A DNA stretch of 64,000 nt from Pectobacterium parmentieri (GCF_001742145.1 NZ_CP015749.1:1116001-1180000), one strand, 5' to 3'. Shown: positions 21,164 through 31,300, counted from the first letter of the stretch. The notes: generated by a model from the sequence alone, not told the origin. A program made the numbers and translations.

Positions 21164-21842
21164 CGTGTGCCTCCAGCCAACTGAAACGGTAGTGGTGTCC
21201 GAGTTCGCCTTTTGCCAACGCACGCGGCAAGACCTTTATCGCGGGCTGCTCCAGTACGCAGGCCTTTTCACACTTTCCACAGCCGGTACAAATATCGCTA
21301 TGTACCGTGGGCAGAAAACGGGCGTGTTTGCCAGTGCGGGCATTGCGCTCTGGTTCCAGTGTGATGGCGCTATCGATGAGGGGGCAGACGCGATAACACA
21401 CATCGCAGCGTAACCCCTGATAGTTCAGGCAGTTTTCCTGATCTAACAACACCGCCAATCCCATGCGGGCATCATCGATAGTATCCAGCGGCTGTAACGC
21501 ACCGCTGGGACAGGCAACCACGCAGGGAATGTCCTCGCACATCTCACATGGGATATCGCGTGCGACAAAGTAAGGGCTACCGGCTGCGGGGCCGGATACC
21601 AGCGTCGCCAGCTTCAGCGTGTCGTAGGGGCAGACCTGGACACATTGGCCACAGCGAATACAGGCACCGGAAAATGCCGCTTCAGGCAGCGCACCCGGTG
21701 GCCGCAGCCGGAGTACGTCAGCCTGTGCGCGCCGCTGCTGAATACCGAGAATCGTCACCGCTGCGGATAAACCCGCAACGGCACGAACGGCGTCACGCAG
21801 AAAGCGGCGGCGAGCGGGTGGTGAATGCTCCGGGCGTGCCAT
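21150..21842 (-). CDS. napG: Periplasmic ferredoxin-type protein NapG
   Basis: The 230-residue protein has a twin-arginine signal ([14 protein letters not shown]) and four cysteine clusters ([43 protein letters not shown]). It is the electron-transfer partner of NapH. It starts five bases after napA ends. Confidence 0.95.
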   Translation of the reverse strand: MARPEHSPPARRRFLRDAVRAVAGLSAAVTILGIQQRRAQADVLRLRPPGALPEAAFSGACIRCGQCVQVCPYDTLKLATLVSGPAAGSPYFVARDIPCEMCEDIPCVVACPSGALQPLDTIDDARMGLAVLLDQENCLNYQGLRCDVCYRVCPLIDSAITLEPERNARTGKHARFLPTVHSDICTGCGKCEKACVLEQPAIKVLPRALAKGELGHHYRFSWLEAHDGKS

Positions 21843-21847
21843 GTTCG

Positions 21848-24334
21848 CTACACCTTAGCCAGCTTGACAGCACATTTTTTAAAGTCCGTTTCTTTCGACA
21901 GAGGATCGGTCGCATCCAGCGTCAGGACGTTGGTCATCTGCGCGGCGTCGAAGAACGGCATATACACCAGCCCGCGAGGCGGCTTGTTGCGACCACGCGT
22001 TTCAACCACGGAGACGACTTCGCCACGGCGCGAGATAATGCGTACCTTTTCACCGCGGCGTAGATCGCGCGCTTTGGCATCTTGCGGGTGGATGAACAGA
22101 ACGGCCTCGGGGAAGGCGCGATGCAACTCTGGGACACGACGCGTCATACTGCCGGTATGCCAGTGTTCCAGCACGCGACCAGTAGAGAACCAGAGATCGT
22201 ACTCGTCGTCCGGCGCTTCTGCTGCGGGTTCGTATGGCAGCGCGAAAATCACTGCCTTGCCATCCGGTTTGCCATAGAAACGGTAGGCCTCTCCCGCTTT
22301 GACGTAAGGATCGTGCCCTTCGCTGTAGCGCCACTGCGTTTCCTTACCGTCAACCACCGGCCAGCGTAGTCCGCGAGCCTTATGATAAGCATCGAATGGC
22401 GCTAAATCGTGACCGTGCCCACGACCAAACGCGGCATATTCTTCAAACAGACCTTTCTGCAAATAAAAACCAAATTCGCGAGATTCATCGTTCAACTGAT
22501 TTTCCGCTAATTCGCTGAGCGGGAAGCGCGTGGTGACATCGTTGGCAAACAACACGTCATAGAGCGTTTTGCCGCGATAGGCCGGTTTCTGCGCCAGGAG
22601 TTCTTCCGGCCACACGTCTTCTACGGCGAAGCGTTTGGCAAAGCTCACCACCTGCCACAGATCCGATTTTGACTCACCTGGCGCTTTAACCTGCTGACGC
22701 CAGAACTGCGTCCGACGTTCGGCGTTGCCGTAAGCGCCTTCTTTTTCCACCCACATCGCGGTAGGCAAAATCAGATCGGCAGCCAGCGCGCTGACGGTCG
22801 GGTAAGGGTCGGAAACCACGATGAAGTTACGTGGATCGCGCCAGCCCGGCATACGTTCCTGATTGATATTGGGTCCTGCCTGCATATTGTTGTTACACAT
22901 CACCCAATAGGCATTCAGCGTGCCGTCTTTCAGCGCCCGATCTTGTGCGACGGCGTGCAGACCAATTTTCTCAGGGATGGTGCCTGTCGGTAATTGCCAC
23001 AATTTTTCCGCCATCGCGCGGTGTTTCTCGTTGGTGACCACCATATCGGCTGGCAAGCGGTGGGCAAAAGTGCCGACTTCACGCGCGGTGCCGCAGGCAG
23101 AAGGTTGACCAGTCAATGAGAATGGCCCGCAGCCTGGCTGAGAGATCTTGCCGGTCAGCAGGTGGATGTTATAAACCAGATTGTTCGCCCAGACGCCGCG
23201 GGTGTGCTGGTTAAAGCCCATCGTCCAGTAGGAGATCACTTTCTTCTTCGGATCGGCGTAGAGTTTTGCCAGCGCTTCCAACTGGTCAGCAGGAACGCCG
23301 CTGATCGCGACCGTTTTTTCCAGCGTATAGTCGGCGACGAAGGCTTTGTACTCTTCAAAACTCATCGGTTCGGACGCATCAGAGCCAGGGTTTTTCGCTG
23401 CTTTCTCCAGAGGATGTGTCGGGCGCAGTCCGTAGCCGATATCGGTCACGCCTCTACGCAGGTTCACGTGGCGGGTAAAGAACGCCTCGTTCACTGCGTT
23501 ATTTTGAATAATGTAATTGGCGATGTAGTTGAGAATGGCCAGATCGGTTTGCGGCGTAAACACCATCCCGTTATCTGCCAGCTCAAAACTGCGGTGCTGA
23601 TAGGTAGACAGCACGGCGACCGTGACATTGTTATTCGACAGGCGGCGGTCGGTAATACGCGACCAGAGGATCGGGTGCATCTCCGCCATGTTGGAACCCC
23701 ACAGCACAAACGCATCGGTCTGCTCGATATCATCGTAGCAGCCCATGGGCTCGTCCATACCGAAGGTGCGCATAAAGCCCACCACCGCCGATGCCATACA
23801 GTGGCGTGCGTTAGGGTCGATATTGTTGGAGCGGAAACCAGCTTTGAACAGTTTGGCGGAGGCATACCCTTCCCAAATCGTCGATTGCCCGGAGCCAAAC
23901 ATGCCTATCGCGTTCGGGCCTTTCTCCTTCAGTGCGGTTTTGAATTTCTCCGCCATGATGTCAAACGCTTTGTCCCAGGAAATTGGAGTAAATTCGCCTT
24001 CTTTATCGAATTTACCATCACGCATACGCAGTAAAGGCTGAGTTAGGCGATCCTGCCCGTACATGATTTTAGGCAGAAAATAGCCTTTGATGCAGTTTAG
24101 TCCGCGGTTAACCGGCGCTTCGGGATCGCCCTGGCTGGCGACGATGCGGCCGTTTTGCGTCCCTACCAGCACACCGCACCCTACGCCACAGAAGCGGCAG
24201 GGGGCTTTATCCCAGTGGATAGCGTCTGATTGCTCGGTCGCGGCGCGAACCGCGATAGGAATGGTGATGCCTGCGACCGCCGCCGCCGCCGCAACGGCAT
24301 TCGTCTTCATAAAGTGTCGTCGACTGAGTTTCAT
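21848..24334 (-). CDS. napA: Periplasmic nitrate reductase catalytic subunit NapA
   Basis: The 828-residue molybdoenzyme is the same length as E. coli NapA. It has a twin-arginine leader ([10 protein letters not shown]), the N-terminal [4Fe-4S] site [13 protein letters not shown]...NCIKGYF, and the family segment [12 protein letters not shown] carrying the Mo-ligand Cys. It binds Mo-bis-MGD and reduces nitrate to nitrite with electrons from NapB. NapD, encoded just upstream, binds its leader. The nitrite feeds NrfA, encoded in the neighbouring operon. Confidence 0.97.
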   Translation of the reverse strand: MKLSRRHFMKTNAVAAAAAVAGITIPIAVRAATEQSDAIHWDKAPCRFCGVGCGVLVGTQNGRIVASQGDPEAPVNRGLNCIKGYFLPKIMYGQDRLTQPLLRMRDGKFDKEGEFTPISWDKAFDIMAEKFKTALKEKGPNAIGMFGSGQSTIWEGYASAKLFKAGFRSNNIDPNARHCMASAVVGFMRTFGMDEPMGCYDDIEQTDAFVLWGSNMAEMHPILWSRITDRRLSNNNVTVAVLSTYQHRSFELADNGMVFTPQTDLAILNYIANYIIQNNAVNEAFFTRHVNLRRGVTDIGYGLRPTHPLEKAAKNPGSDASEPMSFEEYKAFVADYTLEKTVAISGVPADQLEALAKLYADPKKKVISYWTMGFNQHTRGVWANNLVYNIHLLTGKISQPGCGPFSLTGQPSACGTAREVGTFAHRLPADMVVTNEKHRAMAEKLWQLPTGTIPEKIGLHAVAQDRALKDGTLNAYWVMCNNNMQAGPNINQERMPGWRDPRNFIVVSDPYPTVSALAADLILPTAMWVEKEGAYGNAERRTQFWRQQVKAPGESKSDLWQVVSFAKRFAVEDVWPEELLAQKPAYRGKTLYDVLFANDVTTRFPLSELAENQLNDESREFGFYLQKGLFEEYAAFGRGHGHDLAPFDAYHKARGLRWPVVDGKETQWRYSEGHDPYVKAGEAYRFYGKPDGKAVIFALPYEPAAEAPDDEYDLWFSTGRVLEHWHTGSMTRRVPELHRAFPEAVLFIHPQDAKARDLRRGEKVRIISRRGEVVSVVETRGRNKPPRGLVYMPFFDAAQMTNVLTLDATDPLSKETDFKKCAVKLAKV

Positions 24335-24651
24335 GGTATTTCCTCACCCTGAGCTTGTTGATCAAGAGGTTGTTCATCGAAAGCAAAAAATTGTTCATCA
24401 AAAGACTGTTCATCAAGCTGGTGATAAACCAGCGAAACCGCCAATACGCCTGTAAGTTCGCGTATTGACGCTATGTGTTTTAACAGCGTGTCTTCTGAAT
24501 CCGATTCCAGCACCACGGCCATTTTTCCGGTATCGCTATCGCTGGCGGCAACCTCCACATTGGGTAATTTTTCCAATGCGTCGCTTACTGCCGCCATACG
24601 TTCCGTATTGACGTGAACCACTACACTGCAAACATGCCAGACTGTGCTCAT
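24331..24651 (-). CDS. napD: NapA leader-peptide chaperone NapD with an acidic repeat tail
   Basis: The 106-residue protein has the ferredoxin-like NapD core (about 1-80, [14 protein letters not shown] and [14 protein letters not shown]). NapD binds the NapA twin-arginine signal and prevents early export. The C-terminus carries an extra tail of about 25 residues rich in D, E and Q ([20 protein letters not shown]), encoded by four degenerate TTGTTCATC-type repeats between 24355 and 24414. E. coli NapD, at about 87 residues, lacks it. The start at ATG 24651 overlaps the napF stop. Confidence 0.92.
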   Translation of the reverse strand: MSTVWHVCSVVVHVNTERMAAVSDALEKLPNVEVAASDSDTGKMAVVLESDSEDTLLKHIASIRELTGVLAVSLVYHQLDEQSFDEQFFAFDEQPLDQQAQGEEIP

Positions 24652-25184
24652 CGGTTTTCCTGTTGCGTCGTGAGACGCGCTGGCGCGGGGTGATATCCCG
24701 CTGTTATTTTTTTCATCGACATTGCACCGACAGGGCACCCGGAGATACATGCACCACAGGTGGTACAGGCGTCATCATCGATCGAAGGCGCAGCAACGCG
24801 TCCGATGGTGGGACGAAACCGTATCGCATCGGTTTCACAGGCATCCTGACAACTGCGGCATTCCACCTGATGCAGCGATAAACAGGTATCCTGAATCGCC
24901 AGGTGGTATTCCCACGGTGTGGTGTGGCTCTCCGCGAACAGCGCTTGTGGACACGCGCGAGCACAGTCGTAGCAGAAAGTGCATTCGCCGTGCTGAAAGT
25001 CGATGGTGGGAAAGCTCCCTGAACCACGCTGAATGATCCCCGCTCCGCAGGCCTCAACACAGGCGTTGCAACGAATGCACTGGCTCAGGAATGCGCTTTC
25101 CGGCCCACTCCACGGCGGGCGCAGCGCGTTGTCTGCCCGCTGTAGGCCACCGGTCAGTAAAGAACGTCGGGAAAGGTTAGTCAT
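24648..25184 (-). CDS. napF: Ferredoxin-type maturation protein NapF
   Basis: The 178-residue cytoplasmic protein has four [4Fe-4S] clusters (CIRCNACVEAC, CTFCYDCARAC, CRSCQDACETD, CTTCGACISGC). NapF interacts with NapA before export and is thought to help assemble its cluster. I start at ATG 25184, where alignment with E. coli NapF begins (LSRRSLLTGG); a GTG at 25205 is possible. It is the first gene of the operon. Confidence 0.93.
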   Translation of the reverse strand: MTNLSRRSLLTGGLQRADNALRPPWSGPESAFLSQCIRCNACVEACGAGIIQRGSGSFPTIDFQHGECTFCYDCARACPQALFAESHTTPWEYHLAIQDTCLSLHQVECRSCQDACETDAIRFRPTIGRVAAPSIDDDACTTCGACISGCPVGAMSMKKITAGYHPAPARLTTQQENR

Positions 25185-25279
25185 GGCAGTTTGTCGCTCT
25201 GGCACTCGGTAAAATATCCAATAAAAAACACGTTGTTTTTATAGGGGTTACACTATGCTCCCTAGGCTGTATGAGATAA

Positions 25280-25314
25280 TCACCCTTTAGAGGTAAATGG
25301 GAGTGCCGGATCAA
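25280..25314 (-). promoter_or_regulatory. Candidate NarP and FNR sites upstream of napF
   Basis: Read on the minus strand, TACCTCT-aa-AGGGTGA (25295-25280) matches the NarL/NarP 7-2-7 inverted heptamer TACYYMT-N2-AKRRGTA at 12 of 14 positions. A TTGAT half-site with an FNR-type frame (25314-25301) is centred exactly 20 bases further upstream. In E. coli napF the FNR and NarP sites lie at -64.5 and -44.5, the same spacing. The implied start is near 25243. The second FNR half is poor. Confidence 0.5.
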
Positions 25315-25371
25315 GCTTATGTAGGATTCGCGCCTTATCGGCTTGCCTGAGCGTGCGGGGATCGTGATAGT

Positions 25372-25640
<269 letters not shown>

Positions 25641-25671
25641 GAGTTTGTATTGCTAAAGAGGATTGCTTGTT

Positions 25672-27393
25672 GTGATGGTCAAACGTCCTGTTTCTACCAG
25701 TCTGGCCCGCGCTTTTTTTTATATCGCGTTGCTTTCATTTCTGACGACGGGCATTGCGCTACTGACGTTAGCCAGTGGCTTACGCGATGCGGAAGCGGTC
25801 AACGTTGCGGGTTCCATGCGTATGCAAAGCTATCGCATGGGGTATGATCTGCAGGGCGATCGCACGGCGTTAGAACCGCACCGCCGCCTTTATGCACAAA
25901 CGCTGGATTCTCCGGTTTTTCATCTGTTGGATCGCTGGTATGTACCGCGTGATGTACGCGATCGCTATACCGCGCTGTTGCAGAACTGGAAAACGATGGA
26001 CGAGCGTCTGAGTGCGGGGGATCGGGTGTGGTATCAGGACAATATTGTTCACTATGTCACACAGATCGATCTCTTTGTGCTGGCATTGCAACATTATTCA
26101 GAACGCAAGATGATGATAGTGGTTGTGACATCAATAATTGGTTCGATCACTATCTATATACTGATCTTCTTTACGCTGCGTCGTATTCGTCGTCAGGTGG
26201 TCGTGCCGTTGAATAAGCTGATGGCGGCCTGTGCGTCCATTGAAAAGGGGCGCTTTACCCATTCGCGATTGGATGTCAATCTGCCTAATGAATTGGGATT
26301 ACTGGCGCAAACCTTCAGTAGCATGACGGACGAATTGCAAAAGCTCTACCGCTCTCTGGAAGACAAGGTGCGGCAGAAAACGCTGCGTTTACAGGAAGTG
26401 AACCGCATGCTGAAGGTGCTGTACAACTGCTCTCAGGCGATGAATGTTAGCACGATCGACAGGCACTGCTTTCAGCAGATTCTGCAAATTGTTCGCCGCT
26501 ATGAAACGGTCGACTGCCTGGAAATGCGGGTAGGGGAGAACTGGCTGTTATGCGAAGGTCAGTCGGACGCACAGGTTGCGTGGCAGGCGCTGCCCATCCG
26601 CTTGCAAGAGGTGGAGTTTGGGCAACTGCGGTGGCAGGCATCAACGCAACCGCCGTCAGCGCAGGTGATGGAGAGCGTTGCCAATATGCTGGGCCGCGGT
26701 CTCTATTTTAATCAGGCACAGAAGCACTACCAGCAACTGTTACTGATGGAAGAACGCGCCACTATCGCGCGTGAACTGCATGACTCACTGGCTCAGGTGC
26801 TTTCTTATCTGAATATCCAGATGACATTGCTAAAGCGTGCAGTAGCGCAGGAAAATGCGCAGGCCCGGCAGATCATCACCGATTTTGAACAGGCGTTGAG
26901 TGATGCTTACCGTCAACTGAGAGAGTTGCTGGGAACGTTCCGGCTGACGCTACAACAGGCCGATTTGCCTGCGGCGATGCAGGAAATGATCGCGCCGCTA
27001 CGGGCGCAGACCCAGGCGACAATCGCGATTGATTGCCGGATCCCTACGCAGGCGTTGGATGCATCACAGCAGGTTCACCTGCTGCAAATCATTCGTGAAG
27101 CGGTGCTGAACGCGATTAAACACGCGCAGGCGACTACGATTACCGTAAACTGTTGTATGCAACCTGACGGGAGTCATTGTGTTGATATTCGTGATGACGG
27201 CTGTGGCATTGCCAATCAAGAAGAACCCGCAGGGCATTACGGTTTAAATATTATGCAGGAACGCGCGGAACGGTTAGGAGGGCGGTTATCTATTGGCCTC
27301 CACCCTGAAGGGGGGACGCAGGTGAGTGTCTGTTTTTCGACGCCGACGACAGCACGCGAGCGTGGTAACACGAACAATCTCTACCCTGAATAA
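25672..27393 (+). CDS. narQ: Nitrate/nitrite sensor histidine kinase NarQ
   Basis: The 573-residue kinase has two membrane helices (about 14-35 and 145-168) around a periplasmic sensor domain. The nitrate-binding P-box is in GSMRMQSYRMGYDL; a HAMP domain, a GAF-like region and a HisKA_3 dimerisation domain (EERATIARELHDSLAQVLSYL, phospho-His in RELHDS) follow, then a HATPase domain (DDGCGI, GHYGLNIM). It is closest to E. coli NarQ (MIVKRPVSASLARAFFY), not NarX. The start is GTG 25672, ten bases after AAAGAGGA, giving MMVKRPV; ATG 25675 is an alternative. The last codons and stop fall in a palindromic repeat. Confidence 0.94.
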   Translation: MMVKRPVSTSLARAFFYIALLSFLTTGIALLTLASGLRDAEAVNVAGSMRMQSYRMGYDLQGDRTALEPHRRLYAQTLDSPVFHLLDRWYVPRDVRDRYTALLQNWKTMDERLSAGDRVWYQDNIVHYVTQIDLFVLALQHYSERKMMIVVVTSIIGSITIYILIFFTLRRIRRQVVVPLNKLMAACASIEKGRFTHSRLDVNLPNELGLLAQTFSSMTDELQKLYRSLEDKVRQKTLRLQEVNRMLKVLYNCSQAMNVSTIDRHCFQQILQIVRRYETVDCLEMRVGENWLLCEGQSDAQVAWQALPIRLQEVEFGQLRWQASTQPPSAQVMESVANMLGRGLYFNQAQKHYQQLLLMEERATIARELHDSLAQVLSYLNIQMTLLKRAVAQENAQARQIITDFEQALSDAYRQLRELLGTFRLTLQQADLPAAMQEMIAPLRAQTQATIAIDCRIPTQALDASQQVHLLQIIREAVLNAIKHAQATTITVNCCMQPDGSHCVDIRDDGCGIANQEEPAGHYGLNIMQERAERLGGRLSIGLHPEGGTQVSVCFSTPTTARERGNTNNLYPE

Positions 27394-27433
27394 TTCGAGC
27401 TGCGCCTATGCCGCTTGAAAGATAACAGGGATA
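27382..27433. repeat. Short copy of the palindromic repeat, overlapping the narQ stop
   Basis: TACCCTGAATAATTCGAGCTGC at the left and GCTTGAAAGATAACAGGGATA at the right match the two ends of the 269-bp repeat at 25372-25640, without the inserted hairpin chain. The copy supplies the final YPE-stop codons of narQ. Confidence 0.65.
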
Positions 27434-27479
27434 AATCATAAATAAAAAATAATAGATCCATATTACATTGGGGCTGGGC

Positions 27480-28112
27480 ATGTCAGAAAAACCATCTTAT
27501 CGCGTGCTGATCGTCGACGATCATCCGCTTATGCGCCGGGGAATCCGTCAGTTACTGGCAACTGACGCCATTTTTGACGTGATTGGGGAAGCCAGCAATG
27601 GCATGGAGGCACTAAGCCTCGCTAATCGGGATTCTCCCGATATCATCTTGCTCGATCTCAACATGAAAGGATTAAGCGGGCTGGATACGCTGCACGCGCT
27701 GCGACGTGATGGGATCTGCGCCCGTGTGATTGTGCTGACGGTTTCCGATGCGCCGAGCGATATTTATGCACTGATGGATGCTGGGGCTGATGGCTATCTG
27801 CTTAAAGACAGCGCGCCGGAACACTTATTGGATGCCATCCGTAGCAGTGATGCCTTCAGCGAACAGGTGCGCGACGTGTTGCGTCACCGTATCGCCATAA
27901 AGGAAACGCCGTCGCCCTTTACCGTATTGACGGAGCGTGAACTGGATGTGTTGCAGGAAGTGGCGTCTGGGCTATCTAACAAGCAAATCGCGAGCGTGCT
28001 GTATATCTCAGAAGAGACGGTAAAAGTGCATATTCGCAACATGCTGCGCAAACTCAACGTGCGTTCTCGCGTTGCCGCTACGGTGCTGTATCTGGAAACT
28101 CGCGGCCAGTAG
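27480..28112 (+). CDS. narP: Nitrate/nitrite response regulator NarP
   Basis: The 210-residue regulator has a receiver domain (VDDHPLMRRG, phospho-acceptor Asp in ILLDLNMKG, Lys in LLKD) and a LuxR-type HTH (LTERELDVLQEVASGLSNKQIA). It tracks E. coli NarP (DLNMKG, SGLDTL, TVSDA) closely. It lacks the four-residue stretch before VFSE in the interdomain linker. In E. coli narP is unlinked to nap; here it follows narQ and adjoins the operon it should regulate. Confidence 0.93.
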   Translation: MSEKPSYRVLIVDDHPLMRRGIRQLLATDAIFDVIGEASNGMEALSLANRDSPDIILLDLNMKGLSGLDTLHALRRDGICARVIVLTVSDAPSDIYALMDAGADGYLLKDSAPEHLLDAIRSSDAFSEQVRDVLRHRIAIKETPSPFTVLTERELDVLQEVASGLSNKQIASVLYISEETVKVHIRNMLRKLNVRSRVAATVLYLETRGQ

Positions 28113-28269
28113 GGCTGCGATGTATCGCTACTGATTTCACGGCCTGATGGATGGGGTGATTACACCTCAATCTGATGAACACACCAGATGGAACAACCAG
28201 TGTATTATATCGTTTGCTGCAATTGATATAATTGGTTAACCTTACTAGCTATACAATAGTGGAGTATAT

Positions 28270-28557
28270 ATGCCTGTTTTGTCAGAATATAGTAATGTAT
28301 ATAATACGGCGTTAAATATTCTTGATAAAAAAGGATTTTCTGTATGGTATGACGAAAGTTTGGATATGTTTTGTGCTGAGAGGAATGGCTGGGATTTTAT
28401 GGCTGAAACCCCATGCGGGTTGCTTGGTGTTGTTGCAATTTATGAATATAAAACCCCTTTGTTTTATAGCGAATATTGGTGGAAGGTAGAGGATAAAGAG
28501 CTATACATAAATATAAAAAAAGAAAATCCTGATTATCACTCCGTTAGTGATGATTAA
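28270..28557 (+). CDS. Small AT-rich hypothetical protein, possible immunity protein
   Basis: The 95-residue acidic protein (SVWYDESLDMFCAERNGWDFMAETPCGLLGVVAIYEY) has GGAG just before its ATG. I do not recognise the family. Its small size, acidity, low GC content and neighbours (NTF2-type and DUF4303 genes) resemble a stranded polymorphic-toxin immunity array, but no toxin gene is present here. Confidence 0.55.
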   Translation: MPVLSEYSNVYNTALNILDKKGFSVWYDESLDMFCAERNGWDFMAETPCGLLGVVAIYEYKTPLFYSEYWWKVEDKELYINIKKENPDYHSVSDD

Positions 28558-28564
28558 TAAAAAA

Positions 28565-28855
28565 ATGGAAGCGTCCCAGACGGCTTTTCCGGACTGTTTT
28601 ATTTTCTGGGTTATGCAAAGAATCAATATTACAAATATTATGCTCGTTCGTTAGGTGATCAAAGCGATGATTTAGGGCATATGTTAGGTAATATTTTTGG
28701 TGGTTCTCTAGTCAAGTTAATGTTTTTGAGGATTATCAACAGTTAGCCATGGAGGATATTTCGTATTTTAAAATAAGATGATAAAATATATTAACAAGGA
28801 TGGGGTTGTAGATATCGACTGGTCATTTGTATATAAAAATAGTGGTACAAGATAG
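28565..28855 (+). pseudogene. Frameshifted remnant of a small protein
   Basis: Coding-like text moves between frames. ATG 28565 opens one frame; the next reads PDGFSGLFYFLGYAKNQYY and then DQSDDLGHMLGNIFGG. A shift near 28715 gives NVFEDYQQLAMEDISYFK, and a further shift gives NKDGVVDIDWSFVYKNSG before TAG. The continuity of sensible text across three frames suggests a decayed immunity-type gene. Confidence 0.5.
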
Positions 28856-28924
28856 ACTGATATTATTTACAACGTATTCCAAAAATGGGAGAGCAATTCT
28901 TTACTCTATATTTGGGGCTTAATT

Positions 28925-29314
28925 ATGAATGCAAAAGAAGTATTGATTGCCTTTATGAAGGATATGAATAGCTGGGAAAATAGTTATCGTGATGCTTTTA
29001 TGGCCGATCACAACGTGGACAAAGGGCCATACCTGGCCGAATTAAATAAAATCTTCAACAATAGGTGTACAGTTAAAGAAAGAAAATATGGTCGTCAAGT
29101 ATCGATGAGGGTTGGTTTTCCACCCGATTACGATCCTGAAAGTGATGAAATCATAGATGAAAATACTGTAAAAAACAAAACATCTATTATTGTACAAAAG
29201 CATACTGGATTTGAAAATAGATACCGCTATACGCTTCATTTTAAAAATAATGAGTGGCGTATTGATAAAAAAGAATGGCTTGATGACGAGGGATGGAAAC
29301 AGGCCTATCTATAA
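28925..29314 (+). CDS. NTF2-fold immunity-type protein
   Basis: The 129-residue protein (MNAKEVLIAFMKDMNSWENSY at the start and TLHFKNNEWRIDKKEWLD near the end) looks like the NTF2-fold immunity family of polymorphic toxin systems: an N-terminal helix pair followed by a curved sheet. Members neutralise a specific toxin tip. There is no adjacent toxin. Family assignment is from remembered sequence character. Confidence 0.6.
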   Translation: MNAKEVLIAFMKDMNSWENSYRDAFMADHNVDKGPYLAELNKIFNNRCTVKERKYGRQVSMRVGFPPDYDPESDEIIDENTVKNKTSIIVQKHTGFENRYRYTLHFKNNEWRIDKKEWLDDEGWKQAYL

Positions 29315-29434
29315 TAAAATCCAGAAGTGATATTAACTTTAGGTAGAAAAACAACTACGAATAATAGAAGAAATGAAATCAACGTTCTAAAAATTGAACC
29401 TGGGAATTTTGGAAGTTAACCTTGTGAGGTCTAT

Positions 29435-29959
29435 ATGGATTGGTATCGATTTGAAGGGGATTGTTATCAACTCGCAGTTAAATTGATAACAAGAATTTTA
29501 TCTGAAAATCCTGATGAAAATTTTTATGCTTTTTCTTTATATACAGATAGTAGTGCTATGACGGTGTCTTTGAGTGCAAACTCCAAAGAAAAGTTAAAAG
29601 CTATACTTGATGCGGATAGTGATAAAAGCAAAGAAAATCAGAGTTATTACAAATGGGCTATTTCCGAATGGGCTTATGAAGGATATGGTACTGATTTTTT
29701 TTCTGATATGAGTAAAGAATTAAGGTTATCGCCAGAAAGAGAGCATTTTTATGATTTTAAGAACAGCCTGATTTATTCTCTAACGAATGCATTAAAAAGA
29801 GCTAATGAAGAGATAGTCCAAGAGGGACATACTATAGCTGTTATGTTTGTATCTGTTACAGATGACGATAGTGCGGAAGATATAGAAAATATGTCATCTA
29901 AAATTATAAATAACAGAGTGGCACATAACTTGTTCTTAGAAAGATATGGTAATGATTAA
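29435..29959 (+). CDS. DUF4303-type protein
   Basis: The 174-residue protein has the DUF4303 look (FYAFSLYTDSSAMTVSLSANS, then YYKWAISEWAYEGYG). DUF4303 genes are often found among toxin-immunity clusters, but a molecular function is not known to me. It is AT-rich like the two genes before it and probably shares their origin. Confidence 0.6.
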   Translation: MDWYRFEGDCYQLAVKLITRILSENPDENFYAFSLYTDSSAMTVSLSANSKEKLKAILDADSDKSKENQSYYKWAISEWAYEGYGTDFFSDMSKELRLSPEREHFYDFKNSLIYSLTNALKRANEEIVQEGHTIAVMFVSVTDDDSAEDIENMSSKIINNRVAHNLFLERYGND

Positions 29960-30040
29960 TTGAATCGAGTAGGGGGGAATTCAACTCACATTCATTATCC
30001 TACAGACGTGATCTTGGCCAAAAATCAATGCAGTGCTGAA

Positions 30041-30470
30041 CTAGAGATCTTCATCTTTCCGGAGACTTCGGATGAATTCTGCCAGTGTCATGTTATTTAG
30101 CGAGGAATGTGTCCTTTCATGATTATATCCTATTCTCCACGGGTCGAGTTTTTCTTGCGCGTATTCCAACGAAAGGAATCAGTGAATGTTAAGACACTCA
30201 TCCCGCAGGCTGCCGTTAAATGATTCAATAAATGTATTAATAAATTCGATGCGTTTTCTTGTAGTTAACTAACCAACCTTCTCGACGCAACTGGATATGA
30301 ATGCGTGGACAACTATAGCGAATTCGCGTTTCCGCTATCTCCCGAATGCGCATCGTTATAGCACGAGCATCTCGCCGACTCTGACAGTAGTAAACGGCTC
30401 TGCTCTGCATCAGCACACCACATCCCCGTCGCACGCTTATGTGGTAAGCCTAAATTCAGGGGGGACTACA
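30041..30470 (-). mobile_element. IS3-family transposase (orfB) remnant with internal deletion
   Basis: On the minus strand, 30434-30237 encodes the orfB N-terminal helix-turn-helix region (RRGCGVLMQSRAVYYC, REGWLVNYKKTHRIY). The text then jumps directly to the C-terminal catalytic end (FIESFNGSLRDECLN, WRIGYNHERTHSSLNN), broken by an in-frame TGA. The core between, with the first catalytic Asp residues, is missing, so the element is dead. Confidence 0.75.
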
Positions 30471-30478
30471 GTGCCACT

Positions 30479-31300
30479 TCACTGACACCCTAAGCTTTTG
30501 CGCATTCGGGCTTTTAGCGGCTCAGCGACTTCAGGGCGTAACTTTGAATGTACTTTTTCTACGTTTTCACAGCCCTTAGGTTGAGATGGTGGTAATGGCT
30601 CAGTGCTCGTCAGAGCACTCCATAAAGCACCAAGCATGAACACGGCCAACACCGGAAGCACACACCAAAAGAGGATCCTAGCTCTCCAGACATAAAAAAG
30701 GCCAGCATAGTATGTCTTTTGGTGATTGGCTGACGTATCGTTCGCCGTTGTTTCCTCATATTCAGGTTCGAGGCACAGGCTTTCATACGGGGTAAAGTGT
30801 GCTGATATTGATTCTGCACCGAACTGCTGCTCAGCGCGTTTCCACTCGTTTAAGGGCATGAGTAGGAACGACAGGGTATCGCTCATCATGCTTTCCCTGT
30901 GTACGCGCAGAGCATATCCGCCGAGAAGTAACAGATGCTCAATCCGTGTATGTTCCATATCGTACTCATCACAGCCTATGGAATAATGGTGAAATACAGA
31001 CTGACCACCAGCAAAGTCTATGGTTGCGCTCTCGATGTCACTGTCATAGTCGAATTCAGCGGAGAACGTCGCTTCGCCCAGCGTCTCCGAAAGTGCCTCC
31101 AGCAGACTGAAAATACCCTCTTTCCAATCGATATGAATACCGTAGACACTCATGAATATTGATTGATAATCATCTCGTTCGAGGGCAGTCTGACATGATT
31201 CCCCCTGCTGCTCTAAAAAGGCTTTACGTCTTATACTGGCCTGCTCATCATCCTGAGCAGCAAAAAAATCGGAAAACTCATCCCAGTTTGGTAATTGCAT
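30479..31300 (-). CDS. Hypothetical protein with one C-terminal membrane helix
   Basis: The 273-residue protein has an acidic soluble N-terminal region of about 200 residues, one helix (about 205-228, ILFWCVLPVLAVFMLGALW), and a basic tail ending RMRKSLGCQ. This suggests a tail-anchored inner-membrane protein. I do not recognise the domain. It lies next to the IS3 remnant and, 99 bases away, to a DUF1963 gene on the same strand. Confidence 0.6.
   Translation of the reverse strand: MQLPNWDEFSDFFAAQDDEQASIRRKAFLEQQGESCQTALERDDYQSIFMSVYGIHIDWKEGIFSLLEALSETLGEATFSAEFDYDSDIESATIDFAGGQSVFHHYSIGCDEYDMEHTRIEHLLLLGGYALRVHRESMMSDTLSFLLMPLNEWKRAEQQFGAESISAHFTPYESLCLEPEYEETTANDTSANHQKTYYAGLFYVWRARILFWCVLPVLAVFMLGALWSALTSTEPLPPSQPKGCENVEKVHSKLRPEVAEPLKARMRKSLGCQ

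Noticed and set aside
23162..24034. 290-codon antisense frame in napA
   Set aside because: Shadow of a strongly conserved gene; no ribosome site.
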